From positions 1-64,000 of the forward strand of contig JAIPCZ010000001.1 of NCBI GenBank assembly GCA_021737975.1: a DNA stretch of 64,000 nucleotides, given 5' to 3'. The notes below the pieces were generated by a model. That model was not told the origin of the DNA. It made no database searches and was given only the letters and a program-made list of their open reading frames with translations. The stretch is from Polaromonas sp. (GTDB taxonomy: Bacteria > Pseudomonadota > Gammaproteobacteria > Burkholderiales > Burkholderiaceae_C). The position numbers and the translations under genes are program-made. Each line of letters starts with the position of its first letter. The first letter of the stretch is position 1. Shown here piece by piece: positions 18,957 to 28,407 of the stretch.

Positions 18957-20078
18957 TCAGGCGCTTTTGAGGGTGGGGTAGTCGGTGTAACCCCTGGCAC
19001 CACCGCCGTACCAGGTGGTGCGGTCGCATTCTGCCAGCGGCTTGCCTTTGCGCAGGCGCTCAACCAGGTCCGGGTTGCCAATGAAGGGGCGGCCGAATGC
19101 CACCAGATCAGCACCCTCAGCAATAGCTTGTTGCGCCAGGTCCTTGTCAATACCGTTGTTGACCATCCATGCCCCCTTGCCAGCGGCAGCCCGGTAGGCA
19201 CGGCGCAGGCCGGTGTAGTCGAACGGCCGATCAGGCAGCACGCGCGGGCCGCCGGTGGCGCCTTCAATGACGTGCACATAGGCCAAACCAAAGGCGGCCA
19301 GCTCGCGCACCACGTAGTCAAACAGCGGCTGCGGGTCGGGGTCGAAGGCGTCGTTGGCTGGCGTCACCGGCGACAGGCGGATGCCGACCCGGCCGCCGCC
19401 CACGGCGCTGGTCACGGCCTGCACCACTTCGAGCAGGAAACGGGCGCGGTTTTCGATGCTGCCGCCAAAGTCGTCGCGGCGCTGGTTGGAGCCGCTTTTG
19501 AGGAACTGGTCGAGCAGATAGCCGTTGGCCGCGTGGATTTCGACGCCATCAAAACCCGCGGTGTGCACCGCATTGCGCGCGGCGGCCACGTAGGTGTGCA
19601 CGATGTCGGGCAGCTCGTAGGCCTGCAGCGCGCGCGGCTCAGAGGTTTCGACAAAGACCGGCAGGCCGTCCTTGAGCAGCACGGTTTTGGTTTTGGCGGT
19701 GATGGCCGAGGGCGCCACCGGCGCGCCGCCATGGGGCTGCAGGCTGGTGTGCGAGACCCGGCCCACGTGCCACAGTTGACACACGATCTTGCCGCCCGCC
19801 GCGTGCACGCTGCGCGTCACGTCTTTCCAGGCCTCGACCTGTTCCTCGGCATACAGACCGGGCACGTCGGCGTAGCCCTGGCCTTGCTGGCTGATGGCGG
19901 TGGCCTCGGTGATGATGAGCCCGGCGCTGGCGCGCTGGGTGTAATACTGGACCATCAGGGCGTTGGGGGTGGCATCGGGCGCGCGGTTGCGCGTCAGCGG
20001 GGCCATCACGATGCGGTTGGCCAGCGCCATGTTCCCGGCTTGAGCAGGTTCAAACAGGGTGGCGGTGCGGTGTGGCAT
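18957..20078 (-). CDS. Old Yellow Enzyme family alkene reductase (NemA-like)
   Basis: FMN-dependent ene-reductase of 373 residues that reduces activated C=C bonds and nitro compounds with NAD(P)H. Landmarks: NRIVMAPLTRNRA, CQLWHVGRVSH, FDGVEIHAANGYLLDQFLKSGSN (substrate-binding His-Ala-Asn), RRDDFGGSIENRARF, VAFGRPFIGNPDL. The start at 20078 has CTGGAG 8 bases upstream; the longer ORF-track version overlaps the next gene. Probably monocistronic. Confidence 0.95.
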   Translation of the reverse strand: MPHRTATLFEPAQAGNMALANRIVMAPLTRNRAPDATPNALMVQYYTQRASAGLIITEATAISQQGQGYADVPGLYAEEQVEAWKDVTRSVHAAGGKIVCQLWHVGRVSHTSLQPHGGAPVAPSAITAKTKTVLLKDGLPVFVETSEPRALQAYELPDIVHTYVAAARNAVHTAGFDGVEIHAANGYLLDQFLKSGSNQRRDDFGGSIENRARFLLEVVQAVTSAVGGGRVGIRLSPVTPANDAFDPDPQPLFDYVVRELAAFGLAYVHVIEGATGGPRVLPDRPFDYTGLRRAYRAAAGKGAWMVNNGIDKDLAQQAIAEGADLVAFGRPFIGNPDLVERLRKGKPLAECDRTTWYGGGARGYTDYPTLKSA

Positions 20079-20115
20079 AAAAGACTCCAGAATGTTTTTG
20101 GCTGTGGTCTGCAGT

Positions 20116-22218
20116 TTAATTGCTGCGCACCAGGGCCTCGAATGACTGGATCGGCAGGGCTTGACTGAACAGATAGCCCTGGAAGTGGCGGCAACCCAAG
20201 CCCGCCAGATACTCAAGCTGGGCACCGGTCTCGACCCCTTCGGCAATGACCTCCAGACCCAGGCTGTCCGCCAGCGCGATGATCATCTTGGCAATGGCGG
20301 CATCGTCGGCATCCACGAGAACATTTTGCACAAACCCCAGGTCGATCTTGAGCTGGTCCAGCGGCAGGCGCTTGAGGTAGGACAGCGACGAATAACCTGT
20401 GCCGAAGTCGTCCAGTGCGAAGCCCACCCCGCTCGCCTTGAGCAATTTCATCTTGGCAATCACGCCCTCGACGTTGCTGACCAGAAGACTCTCGGTGAGT
20501 TCGAGCTTAAGCCGTTCCGCCTTGGCGCCGGTGCGCTCCAGGACCGCCAGGACCTGCTCGGCAAAGTCGTCCTGATGAAATTGCAGCGCGCTCACGTTCA
20601 CCGCCAGGGTCAGATGGGCCAGTTCGGCCTGGCCTGCCCACTGCGCCAGTTGGTGGCAAGCGGTCTCCAGCACCCAAAGGCCCAGGGGCAGGATCAGGCC
20701 GGTTTCTTCTGCCAGCGGGATGAATTCGCCGGGCTGCACGAGGCCGCGACGGGGATCCTGCCAGCGCACCAGCGCTTCCGAGCCGATGACCTGGCCGTCC
20801 TGATCGACCTGGGCCTGGTAGTACAAGAGGAGCTGCTCTTGGGCAATGGCGGCACGCAGGCTGATTTCCAGCGTGGCCCGGGCGCTGACCACCGCCTGCA
20901 TTTGGGAGTCAAAAAAGCGCAGGGTATTGCGACCCGCGGCCTTGGCCTGGTACATGGCCAGCTCGACACGCTTGATCAGGGTCTCCGCACTGTCCTCTGG
21001 CGCACCCAAAAGCGTGATGCCCATGCTCACGGTGCCCTGGTAGTCCTGGTCGGGCAGGGGATAGGGCTGGCGCAGCACCTTCAGCAGTTTTTGTGCGATC
21101 AACTCCGCCTTGGCCGCGGCAAGCACCGGATCGGCGCCCAGATCTTCCAGCATGACCAAAAAGGTATCACCGCCAAAACGTGCCACCGTGTCGCAGTCGC
21201 GCATATTTTCCGTCAGCCGCTGCGCGACCTTTTGCAAAAGCAGATCACCGATGTCATGACCGACACTGTCATTGAGTATCTTGAAATTGTCGATATCCAG
21301 GCACAACAGTGCCCCGCAGCTTCCGTTGCGCTGGCTGGCCGAGATCGCCTGGTGCAGGCGGTCCTGCATCAGGCGGCGGTTGGGCAGGTTGGTCAGCGCG
21401 TCGTAGAACGCGAGCCGGATGATCTTGCCCTCGGCCTCCTTGCGCTGGCTGATGTCGGTCAGCGTGCCGACGAAATGGGTCACCTCGCCTTGCGCATCGC
21501 GCACGGCGTTGATGATGACCCAATCGGCATAGATTTCGCCGTTTTTGCGCTTGTTCCAGACTTCGGCCTGCCAGGAGCCCACGGTGTGCAAGGACTGCCA
21601 CATCGCTGACCAGAATTCTGATGGATGCCGATCCGAACTCAGCAGCCTAGGCGATTGACCCACCGCCTCGGCCTCGGTGTAGCCGGTCGTCATGGTGAAT
21701 GAGGGGTTAACACGAAGAATGACTCCCAGCCGGTCGGTGATCAACATGCCTTGTTGTGAATCAAAGGCGGTTGCGGCAATGCGCAGCTCTTCCTCGGCCT
21801 TGGCGAGCACGCTCATGTCGGTGTCCATGCAAAACATCACCGGCGCCTGCCCATCGATCGAGACGACCGTGTGACTGGAATAAACCGGCACCAGGTGGCC
21901 CTGCTTGTGGCGCAAATTCATCCGGCTCGGCGGGATGCCCTGTTCGTTTTCGAACATCCAGCGCACGGCGCCCGCCACGCGTGTGCGCAGCTCATCGGGA
22001 ATAATCAGGTCGAGCAGGTTGCCGCCCATGGCCTCGGCGGCGCTGTAACCATAAATGTTTTCCGAGGCCCGGTTCCAATAGACCACGGTGCCGTCAGCCA
22101 GGTAACCCTGAATGGACATGGCGGCGGCGTCTTCAAACAGTTGTTCAAAACGCAATTCGGCAATTTCGCTGGCAGCTGCGACGCCTTGCGGCAAGGACGA
22201 TATTGGCGGGCTTGACAT
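20116..22218 (-). CDS. PAS-PAS-GGDEF-EAL cyclic-di-GMP signalling protein with degenerate GGDTF
   Basis: 700-residue cytoplasmic protein. Two PAS domains (about 25-140 and 150-265; AMSIQGYLADGTVVYWNRAS and MLITDRLGVILRVNPSF) precede a GGDEF domain (about 275-435) whose active-site loop reads RFGGDTFLVML, with Thr in place of the usual Glu. The EAL domain (about 445-700) keeps its catalytic set: SEALVRW, ELTESLL, DDFGTGYSSLSYLK and VIAEGVET. I infer an active phosphodiesterase with an inactive or regulatory GGDEF domain. Divergent from the penicillin-binding protein gene. Confidence 0.93.
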   Translation of the reverse strand: MSSPPISSLPQGVAAASEIAELRFEQLFEDAAAMSIQGYLADGTVVYWNRASENIYGYSAAEAMGGNLLDLIIPDELRTRVAGAVRWMFENEQGIPPSRMNLRHKQGHLVPVYSSHTVVSIDGQAPVMFCMDTDMSVLAKAEEELRIAATAFDSQQGMLITDRLGVILRVNPSFTMTTGYTEAEAVGQSPRLLSSDRHPSEFWSAMWQSLHTVGSWQAEVWNKRKNGEIYADWVIINAVRDAQGEVTHFVGTLTDISQRKEAEGKIIRLAFYDALTNLPNRRLMQDRLHQAISASQRNGSCGALLCLDIDNFKILNDSVGHDIGDLLLQKVAQRLTENMRDCDTVARFGGDTFLVMLEDLGADPVLAAAKAELIAQKLLKVLRQPYPLPDQDYQGTVSMGITLLGAPEDSAETLIKRVELAMYQAKAAGRNTLRFFDSQMQAVVSARATLEISLRAAIAQEQLLLYYQAQVDQDGQVIGSEALVRWQDPRRGLVQPGEFIPLAEETGLILPLGLWVLETACHQLAQWAGQAELAHLTLAVNVSALQFHQDDFAEQVLAVLERTGAKAERLKLELTESLLVSNVEGVIAKMKLLKASGVGFALDDFGTGYSSLSYLKRLPLDQLKIDLGFVQNVLVDADDAAIAKMIIALADSLGLEVIAEGVETGAQLEYLAGLGCRHFQGYLFSQALPIQSFEALVRSN

Positions 22219-22286
22219 GGGGCGGGTCCTCTTCCAAAAGTATAGTATCGTTCAACTTGAGGCGCACCGGGCCTTAAACTCCGCGC

Positions 22287-24344
22287 ATGATTCCAGGCTT
22301 CCAACGCGCCACCGCCGTCACCCTTGCGCAATACCAAACCCTCAAGGCCGCTGCCAGGCGATACCCCTTTCGAGCGGCGCTGGCCCTGCCCGCGCTGGTG
22401 CTGCTCTACGTGCTCCTGCTGATTCCGTTCACGCCGGGCATTGGCGACCTGCGCAAGGCCAAATCCGAGGCGCCCTCGGTGCTGCTGGCCCTGGACGGCA
22501 GCACGCTCGTGGAATACAAGCGCATCAACCGGCAGTGGGTCACGCTGGACCAGATTTCACCCGAGGTGGTGAACGCCCTGATCGCCACCGAGGACCGCCG
22601 CTTCTACGAGCACCATGGCATCGACGTGCGGCGCCTGGCCGGGGCCGCGCTCAGCACCCTGTCAGGAGAATTGCAGGGCGGCTCGACCCTGACCCAGCAA
22701 TTGGCCCGCAATCTTTTCCCCGAAGAAATCGGCCGCTCCGCCACCCTGACCCGCAAGCTCAAGGAAGCCATCACGGCGCTGAAGATCGAGGCCGTGTATT
22801 CCAAGCGCGAGATCCTGGAAACCTACCTCAACACCGTGCCGTTTCTCTACAACGCGTTCGGCATCGAGATGGCGGCGCGCACCTACTTTGACACCTCGGC
22901 CGACCAGCTCGACGTGCTGGAGAGCGCCACCCTGATCGGCATGCTCAAGGGCACCAGTTATTACAACCCGGTGCAAAACCCCGAGCGCGCCAAGCAGCGC
23001 CGCAACCTGGTGCTGGAGCAGATGGCCAAAAACGGCAGCCTGGACCCTGCCCGCGTCAAGGCCCTGTCCAAAAGGCCGCTCAGGCTCGACTTTGAACGCC
23101 AGGTCGAAGCCCCAGGGCTGGCACCACATGTGGCCCAGCACCTGCGCAAGTGGCTCATCGACTGGGCCGACCGCCGCGATTACGACCTGCAGGCCGACGG
23201 ATTGCGGGTCTACACCACACTCGATGGCGGGCTGCAAAAAGCGGCGAACCAGGCGCTGACGCGGCAACTGAATTACCTGCAAACGCTGGCCGACGGTCGG
23301 CGCAAGGCCGGGCAGGAGCCCGCCGTGCTGCAGGCCGGCTTTCTGGCCATGGACCCGCGCGATGGCGCCGTGCGGGCCTGGGTGGGCAGCCGCGACTTTG
23401 CCCAGGAACAGTTCGACCACGTCAGCCAGGCGCGGCGCCAGCCCGGCTCGACTTTCAAGCCTTTCGTGTATGGCGCGGCCTTCATGCAGGGCATGAGCCC
23501 GTCGGACACCTTCATGGACCAGCCCGTGGCAATCTCGTCGCCGGGCACTGAGGTGTGGACCCCCAGCGATGCCACGCCGCCAAGCTACCAGCCCACCAGC
23601 CTGCGCAGCGGCCTGGTGTATTCCAAAAACACCATCACCGCCCAATTGATGCAAAAAGTGGGGCCCAAGCGCGTCGGCGAGTTGGCGCAGGCCATGGGCG
23701 TGCGCCAGAGCAAGCTGGATCTGGTGCCCTCGCTGGCGCTGGGCACGAGCCCGGTCACGCTGATCGAGATGGTCACCGCCTACAGCACCCTGGCCAATGG
23801 CGGCAGCTACTTTGCGCCCCATCTGGTGCTGCGTGTGGAGGACCGCAACGGCAAGTTGCTGGAACAGTTTGCCCCGGTGACTGAACGGGAGCCGGCCATG
23901 CCACGCGCGCAGGCGCTCACTTTGGTGAACGTGATGCGCGGCGTGATCGACGAGGGCACAGGTTCGGCCATTCGCTACCGCTACGGCATCCAGGCGGACG
24001 TGGCCGGCAAAACCGGCACCACCCAGGACAACACCGACGGCTGGTTCATCATGATGAATCCGCAACTGGTGGCCGGCGCCCGCGTCGGCTTCAACGACAA
24101 CAGCGTCACGATGGGCTCCTGGGGCCAGGGCGCGCGCAGCGCCTTGCCCATGGTGGGCGAAGTCTTTCAGCAGGCGTTTCGCAACCGCTGGCTGGACCCA
24201 AAGGTCGAGTTCGACATTCCACGACCCAAGCCGCCAGCGCCGCCCGAACCGGAGCCGCTGCCAGAATCCGAGCCACAACAAGACCCCTTGTCCGGCCTGG
24301 TCAACGACCTCATGGACCGCCTCAAGCCGCTGCTGGGTGAATGA
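22287..24344 (+). CDS. Class A penicillin-binding protein (GT51-transpeptidase)
   Basis: Bifunctional peptidoglycan synthase of 685 residues. One N-terminal membrane anchor (ALALPALVLLYVLLLIPF) is followed by the glycosyltransferase-51 domain with ATEDRRFYEHHGID (catalytic Glu) and GGSTLTQQLARNLF. The transpeptidase domain has the nucleophile motif GSTFKPF, YSKN and AGKTGTT. The C-terminus is a Pro/Glu-rich tail. It is shorter than typical PBP1A and lacks the OB-like insertion, closer to PBP1C-like or short PBP1 variants. Confidence 0.93.
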   Translation: MIPGFQRATAVTLAQYQTLKAAARRYPFRAALALPALVLLYVLLLIPFTPGIGDLRKAKSEAPSVLLALDGSTLVEYKRINRQWVTLDQISPEVVNALIATEDRRFYEHHGIDVRRLAGAALSTLSGELQGGSTLTQQLARNLFPEEIGRSATLTRKLKEAITALKIEAVYSKREILETYLNTVPFLYNAFGIEMAARTYFDTSADQLDVLESATLIGMLKGTSYYNPVQNPERAKQRRNLVLEQMAKNGSLDPARVKALSKRPLRLDFERQVEAPGLAPHVAQHLRKWLIDWADRRDYDLQADGLRVYTTLDGGLQKAANQALTRQLNYLQTLADGRRKAGQEPAVLQAGFLAMDPRDGAVRAWVGSRDFAQEQFDHVSQARRQPGSTFKPFVYGAAFMQGMSPSDTFMDQPVAISSPGTEVWTPSDATPPSYQPTSLRSGLVYSKNTITAQLMQKVGPKRVGELAQAMGVRQSKLDLVPSLALGTSPVTLIEMVTAYSTLANGGSYFAPHLVLRVEDRNGKLLEQFAPVTEREPAMPRAQALTLVNVMRGVIDEGTGSAIRYRYGIQADVAGKTGTTQDNTDGWFIMMNPQLVAGARVGFNDNSVTMGSWGQGARSALPMVGEVFQQAFRNRWLDPKVEFDIPRPKPPAPPEPEPLPESEPQQDPLSGLVNDLMDRLKPLLGE

Positions 24345-24371
24345 CGCCGGCCGCGGTACCTGCGCAAAAAC

Positions 24372-24764
24372 TCAAACCGCGGCGAAGCGCCCCTGCAAGT
24401 AGCTGATGATGGCTCCAGACTCGGCCAGCCATTGACTTTGGCCGTTGGCGTCGGTGATCTTGAGGCAGGGCACCTTGACGGTGCCGGCGCCCTTCTGCAG
24501 GTCGTCGCGATTTTGCTGGTGGTGCTGCGCGTCGCGGCGCTCGATGGGCAGCGACAGGCGCCGCATTTCCTGGCGCACCTTGATACAAAACGGGCAGGTG
24601 GTGAACTGGTACAACACCAGGCTCTGGCACTGCTGGTCGACCACCTGCTGCTGCTCGGGCGCGCGCACCACGCCCTTGGGCTGGCTGACAAATTCCCAGA
24701 CCTGCATGAAGGGGCCAAGCACAATGCGCAGGGTTCTGAAAAAGCTTCTGATGATTAATTTCAT
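24372..24764 (-). CDS. Glutaredoxin-like protein (GST N-terminal fold)
   Basis: 130-residue protein with a hydrophobic N-terminal stretch (FFRTLRIVLGPFMQVWEFV), which may anchor it, followed by a thioredoxin-fold domain with active site TTCPFCIKVRQEM and the cis-Pro segment TVKVPCLKI. The end AESGAIISYLQGRF is the glutathione-binding motif of glutaredoxins and GST N-domains. No clear SD is present at this start. Convergent with the penicillin-binding protein gene. Confidence 0.85.
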   Translation of the reverse strand: MKLIIRSFFRTLRIVLGPFMQVWEFVSQPKGVVRAPEQQQVVDQQCQSLVLYQFTTCPFCIKVRQEMRRLSLPIERRDAQHHQQNRDDLQKGAGTVKVPCLKITDANGQSQWLAESGAIISYLQGRFAAV

Positions 24765-24967
24765 CGGGTAATGATAATCGCGGCGGGAAGGCAGCTAATT
24801 GGTCGCATGTTTCGTGGCGGCATGGGTGAAGGGATCGGGGCGCGGCACAAGGGCCGAGATGGCGTCCGGCAAGAATGGCCGCCTGAGAATGCCGTAACCG
24901 GCCCTGTCACCAATGCAGTCATTTCATGAGAACACAGGTGTGCACGTTCGGTGAACTGTTGCAGCGC

Positions 24968-26017
24968 TCAGGCCGCGGACTCCTGGCTGAATGAGATTTG
25001 CACTTTGAGCGATTGGCGCTTGTCGAGCGCCAGCTCAAAGGCTTCCACCGCGCGATCCAGCGGCAAGATGCTGGTGATCACGGGTTTGCCGTCCACCAGG
25101 CCTTCATTCAGGAACTGAACTGCTGTGGCAAATTCAGCATGGAACCTGAAGGTGCCGCGCAGGTCAATCTCTTTGGCAACAATCTGGTTCATGGGCAGGC
25201 TGATGTCCCCACCCAGGCCGACGGTCACCAGAACACCGCGCGGGGCGACCACTTCCAGCGCCGTGCGCAGCGCAGGCTGGCTGCCCGAGGCCTCGAACAC
25301 GGCATCGAACTGGCCCTTGTCGACCTTGTATTTGTCCAGACCGTCGGGCTGGGTCAGCAGGTTGATGGTTTCGTCTGCGCCCATGTTGCGGGCGCATTGC
25401 AGCGGCAGGTCAGCGATGTCAACGGCCACAATGCGCGCCGCGCCGGCGCGGCGCAGGCCACCGATCAGCAGCGAGCCAATGGGGCCGCACCCGGTCACCA
25501 ACACCTGCCTGCCCAGCACGCCACCGGCGCGCTGGATGGCGTGCAGCCCCACCGACAAGGGCTCTGCCAGCGCGGCTTCAGACAGGCTCAGATGGTCGGC
25601 AACCCGGTGCGCCTGGCTGGCATCGATGACCAGCTTTTCGCTGAAGCCGCCCTGAATGTGGGGAAAGGGCATGGCGCTGCCGTAAAAGCGCATGTTCAGG
25701 CAATGGTTGTGTTGCCCCAATTGGCAAAATCGGCAGTGGCCACAGGGCCGCGAGGGCGAAATGGCAATGCGCTGGCCCGGTTTGAAACCCGAGACCTGCG
25801 CACCCAGCGCCTCGACCGTGCCCGAGAATTCGTGACCGAGTGCCATCGGCTGCTTGAGGCGAACAGTGCCAAAACCACCATTCTGGAAATAGTGCAGGTC
25901 AGAGCCGCAAATGCCGCCAAAAGCGACACGCACCAGAAGTTGCTGGTCACCCAGCTCTGGCAGTTCGGTGGTTTCGATGCGCAAATCTTTGGCGGCATGG
26001 CAGACAACGGTTTTCAT
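24968..26017 (-). CDS. idnD: L-idonate 5-dehydrogenase
   Basis: Zinc-dependent medium-chain dehydrogenase of 349 residues, oxidising L-idonate to 5-ketogluconate. Catalytic Zn site GICGSDLHYFQNG and GHEFSGTV; structural Zn cysteines in PCGHCRFCQLGQHNHC; Rossmann motif VTGCGPIGSLLIGGL. The combination with the SDR gene upstream (29-base gap) that resembles gluconate 5-dehydrogenase reproduces the idnD-idnO pair. Last gene of a co-oriented group that starts at the aminotransferase. Confidence 0.9.
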   Translation of the reverse strand: MKTVVCHAAKDLRIETTELPELGDQQLLVRVAFGGICGSDLHYFQNGGFGTVRLKQPMALGHEFSGTVEALGAQVSGFKPGQRIAISPSRPCGHCRFCQLGQHNHCLNMRFYGSAMPFPHIQGGFSEKLVIDASQAHRVADHLSLSEAALAEPLSVGLHAIQRAGGVLGRQVLVTGCGPIGSLLIGGLRRAGAARIVAVDIADLPLQCARNMGADETINLLTQPDGLDKYKVDKGQFDAVFEASGSQPALRTALEVVAPRGVLVTVGLGGDISLPMNQIVAKEIDLRGTFRFHAEFATAVQFLNEGLVDGKPVITSILPLDRAVEAFELALDKRQSLKVQISFSQESAA

Positions 26018-26046
26018 GGCAGGACTCTTTCAATGAAAGTGAAGGG

Positions 26047-26823
26047 TTATAGGGTGGCGGTCACGCCGCCATCCACGTACAGGATGTGGCCATTGACAAA
26101 GCGCGAGGCGTCGCTGGCCAAAAACACCACAGCACCGCCCAGGTCTTCGACATCGCCCCAGCGGCGGCTCGGTGTGTGCTCCACCAGCCAGGCAGTGAAG
26201 GCCGGGTCCGCCACCAGTTTTTCGGTCAACTCGGTCTTGAAATAGCCCGGCCCCAGCCCGTTGACATTGATGCCAAATTGACCCCAGTCGATGGCCATGC
26301 CTTTGGTCAGCATCTTGACGGCGCCCTTGCTGGCGGTGTAGGGCGCAATGCCGGGGCGCCCCATCTCACTTTGCACCGAGCAGATATTGATGATCTTGCC
26401 CTGTCCGCGCGGAATCATTTTTTTGGCCACTGTCTTGCCCACATAGTAGACACTGTCAAGGTTGGTCTTCATCAGGGTGTGCCAGTCGTCGTCGGCAAAT
26501 TCGTGCAGCGGATTGCGGATTTGCATGCCGGCGTTGTTGACCAGAATGTCAATGACGCCAATGCCGGCCTCGATCGCATCGACCGCCAGGCTGACCGCGC
26601 TGGCATCGGTGACATCAAACGCCCGGGCGCTCACCGTCAGGCCCTCGGCTTGCAGCGCTTGAGCCGCCAGCGCCAGCTTGTCCGGGTTGCGGCCGTTCAA
26701 AATGACGTGGGCACCAGCCTGCCCCAGAGCCCTGGCCAGCGCCAGGCCGATGCCGCCGGAAGAACCGGTGATAAGGGCGCGCCGGCCGGTGAGTCGAAAG
26801 GTATCGAGCAAGTTCATAAGCAT
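26047..26823 (-). CDS. idnO: Gluconate 5-dehydrogenase (5-ketogluconate reductase), SDR
   Basis: Short-chain dehydrogenase of 258 residues that reduces 5-ketogluconate to D-gluconate. N-terminal FRLTGRRALITGSSGGIGLALARAL (cofactor motif GxxxGxG), NNAGMQIRNPLHEF, catalytic Ser in CSVQSEMGRPGIAPY and YTASKGAVK, C-terminal GHILYVDGGVTATL. The LTGRRALITGSS and MQIRNPLHEF stretches are characteristic of IdnO/Gno. A second start at 26817 (MNLLDTF) is equally possible; no clear SD distinguishes them. Confidence 0.92.
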   Translation of the reverse strand: MLMNLLDTFRLTGRRALITGSSGGIGLALARALGQAGAHVILNGRNPDKLALAAQALQAEGLTVSARAFDVTDASAVSLAVDAIEAGIGVIDILVNNAGMQIRNPLHEFADDDWHTLMKTNLDSVYYVGKTVAKKMIPRGQGKIINICSVQSEMGRPGIAPYTASKGAVKMLTKGMAIDWGQFGINVNGLGPGYFKTELTEKLVADPAFTAWLVEHTPSRRWGDVEDLGGAVVFLASDASRFVNGHILYVDGGVTATL

Positions 26824-26874
26824 TTCAGGAAGTAAACAAAAGATGAGGGACGGGCAACAGTTGGGGCAAAACGA

Positions 26875-27274
26875 TCAGCCGACCCATGACCACATATTGC
26901 GACGGCAGAAACAACATCTCGCCGCCGATAAGCTGGTGGCAATGCGGACGGTGAAAACATCCGTTTCGTCGCGCTGTGGCGGCTCCAGGGTCCGGAGCTG
27001 GCTGTCCAGCAGTTCGGGAAGCATGTAATGCCCGGCGCGCAGGGCCATGCGCTGGCGGATCAATTCGGCGTCACCATCCAGAAAAACAAAGACCACATTG
27101 CCGGCCCGGGCGCATCTTGGCCACGCTCTCGGACAAGTGCAGGTCGTCGCCATCGATCATGTCGTACTGGAGCTGCCGTGCCATGGCGCCGGCCACGGTT
27201 GATTCGCCACAGCCCGAGACCCCCATCACCACCACATGCAAAGGCTCGGTCACGGCTGTAACGGTCTGATCCAT
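26875..27274 (-). pseudogene. gntK: Gluconokinase remnant with internal deletion and frameshift
   Basis: The 5' part encodes the GntK N-terminus VVVMGVSGCGESTVAGAM...IDGDDLHLSESVAKM; the 3' part, in another frame, encodes NVVFVFLDGDAELIRQRM, GHYMLPELLDSQLRTLEPP and DVFTV, the GntK C-terminal core. The junction is near 27118-27130, where about 40-50 residues (including the usual PLxDxDRxPWL region) are missing. In addition the Walker A Lys is replaced by Glu (GCGEST instead of GCGKST). The last 20 residues also diverge. The gene cannot make a working kinase. It lies where gntK is expected beside idnO/idnD. Confidence 0.88.
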
Positions 27275-27287
27275 GGTGTTCACGGGC

Positions 27288-28244
27288 TCAGGCTCCCACC
27301 GAGCACTCGGGCACCGGGGTGTGCAGCGCCTGACCGGAAGTGCCCGCTTGCATATTGGCAAAAGCCAGATCGGCCATGGCCTGGCGTGTTTGCAGGGTGG
27401 CGCTGGCCATGTGCGGCGTCAACACCACGTTGGGCAACTTGCGCAGCGCCTCGGGCACACGCGGCTCATTGGCATACACGTCCAGCGCCGCACCCGCAAT
27501 GGTGCCCGCCTCGAGCGCCTGTATCAGCGCCTCTTCGTCGACCACGCTGCCGCGCGCCACATTGATCAGGTAAGACCTGGGACCCAGGGCTGACAACACC
27601 TCGGCGTTGATCAGGTTCCGGGTGCCTGCCCCGCCGGGGGTGATCACCACCAGATAGTCAACCTGGGCGGCCAGCGCCTGTGCCGTTGGATAGAACGTGT
27701 AGCCAGATTCGGGCTTGCTGCTGCGTGCGGTGTAGGCGATCGACATGCCAAAACCGCCGGCCCTGCGCGCGATGGCCTGGCCGATGCGACCCAAGCCCAC
27801 AATACCGAGTCGTGCACCAGAGACTTTTTGCGCTAGCGCCATGGGGCCATTCAACCACTCTCCGGCGCGCACAAAACGGTCCGCCTGCGGGATGCGACGC
27901 CCGATCGACAAGACCAGGCCCATGGCAAGGTCGGCCACATCGTCGGTCAACACGTCCGGCGTATGGGTCACCGCAATGCCCTGTGCATTGGCAGCCGGCA
28001 CGTCAACGCCGTCGTAGCCCACGCCGAACACCGACACCACCCTGGCATTTGGCAATTGCGCCAAAAGCGCCCCGGTCACCACCGACTCACCCGAAGCGGC
28101 CAAGCCCACAATACGTGGCGCAAGCTGTGCAAAGGCCGTTGGATCGGTTTCATGCGTGCGCTCGTGCACGGTGTAAACCCGTTGCAGCGCCTCTTGGTAG
28201 AAGGGGTGCAATTTGGCAACCGCCAAAATATCTGGCTTGATCAT
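27288..28244 (-). CDS. D-isomer-specific 2-hydroxyacid dehydrogenase (GhrB/2-ketogluconate-reductase-like)
   Basis: 318-residue NAD(P)-dependent dehydrogenase. Motifs: VFGVGYDGVDV, HTPDVLTDDVADLAMGL, cofactor site LGIVGLGRIGQAIARR, RGSVVDEEALIQAL (catalytic Arg), DVYANEP and NVVLTPHMASATLQTR with the catalytic His. The start at 28244 has AGGAG 7 bases upstream. Position next to idonate genes suggests a 2-keto-aldonate or glyoxylate/hydroxypyruvate reductase; the exact acid is unknown. Confidence 0.9.
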   Translation of the reverse strand: MIKPDILAVAKLHPFYQEALQRVYTVHERTHETDPTAFAQLAPRIVGLAASGESVVTGALLAQLPNARVVSVFGVGYDGVDVPAANAQGIAVTHTPDVLTDDVADLAMGLVLSIGRRIPQADRFVRAGEWLNGPMALAQKVSGARLGIVGLGRIGQAIARRAGGFGMSIAYTARSSKPESGYTFYPTAQALAAQVDYLVVITPGGAGTRNLINAEVLSALGPRSYLINVARGSVVDEEALIQALEAGTIAGAALDVYANEPRVPEALRKLPNVVLTPHMASATLQTRQAMADLAFANMQAGTSGQALHTPVPECSVGA

Positions 28245-28407
28245 TTCAAATCTCCTGACGATAAAACAGTTGTTGGACAGCACGGTCCGAAAATGTGGAA
28301 AAAATGGCAAGCCTAGTGGTTGCCGTCACATGCAGTGTTGTTTGATGATGGCTCGATCAATCAAAATTTTGTGAGCATTTCAGGCCGGCGCGCGGGTTCG
28401 TGGCGGC

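Noticed and set aside
22662-24281. 539-residue minus-strand ORF opposite the penicillin-binding protein gene
   Set aside because: Composition-driven shadow ORF rich in His/Arg/Gln; the plus strand carries all GT51 and transpeptidase motifs.
24350-24383. GCCGCGGT ... ACCGCGGC 8-base inverted repeat between convergent genes
   Set aside because: No T-run on either side and one arm lies inside the glutaredoxin-like coding region; not a convincing terminator.
24769-24779. Fur-box-like TAATGATAATC just upstream of the glutaredoxin-like gene
   Set aside because: Only about half of the 19-base Fur consensus is present and the context has no iron genes.
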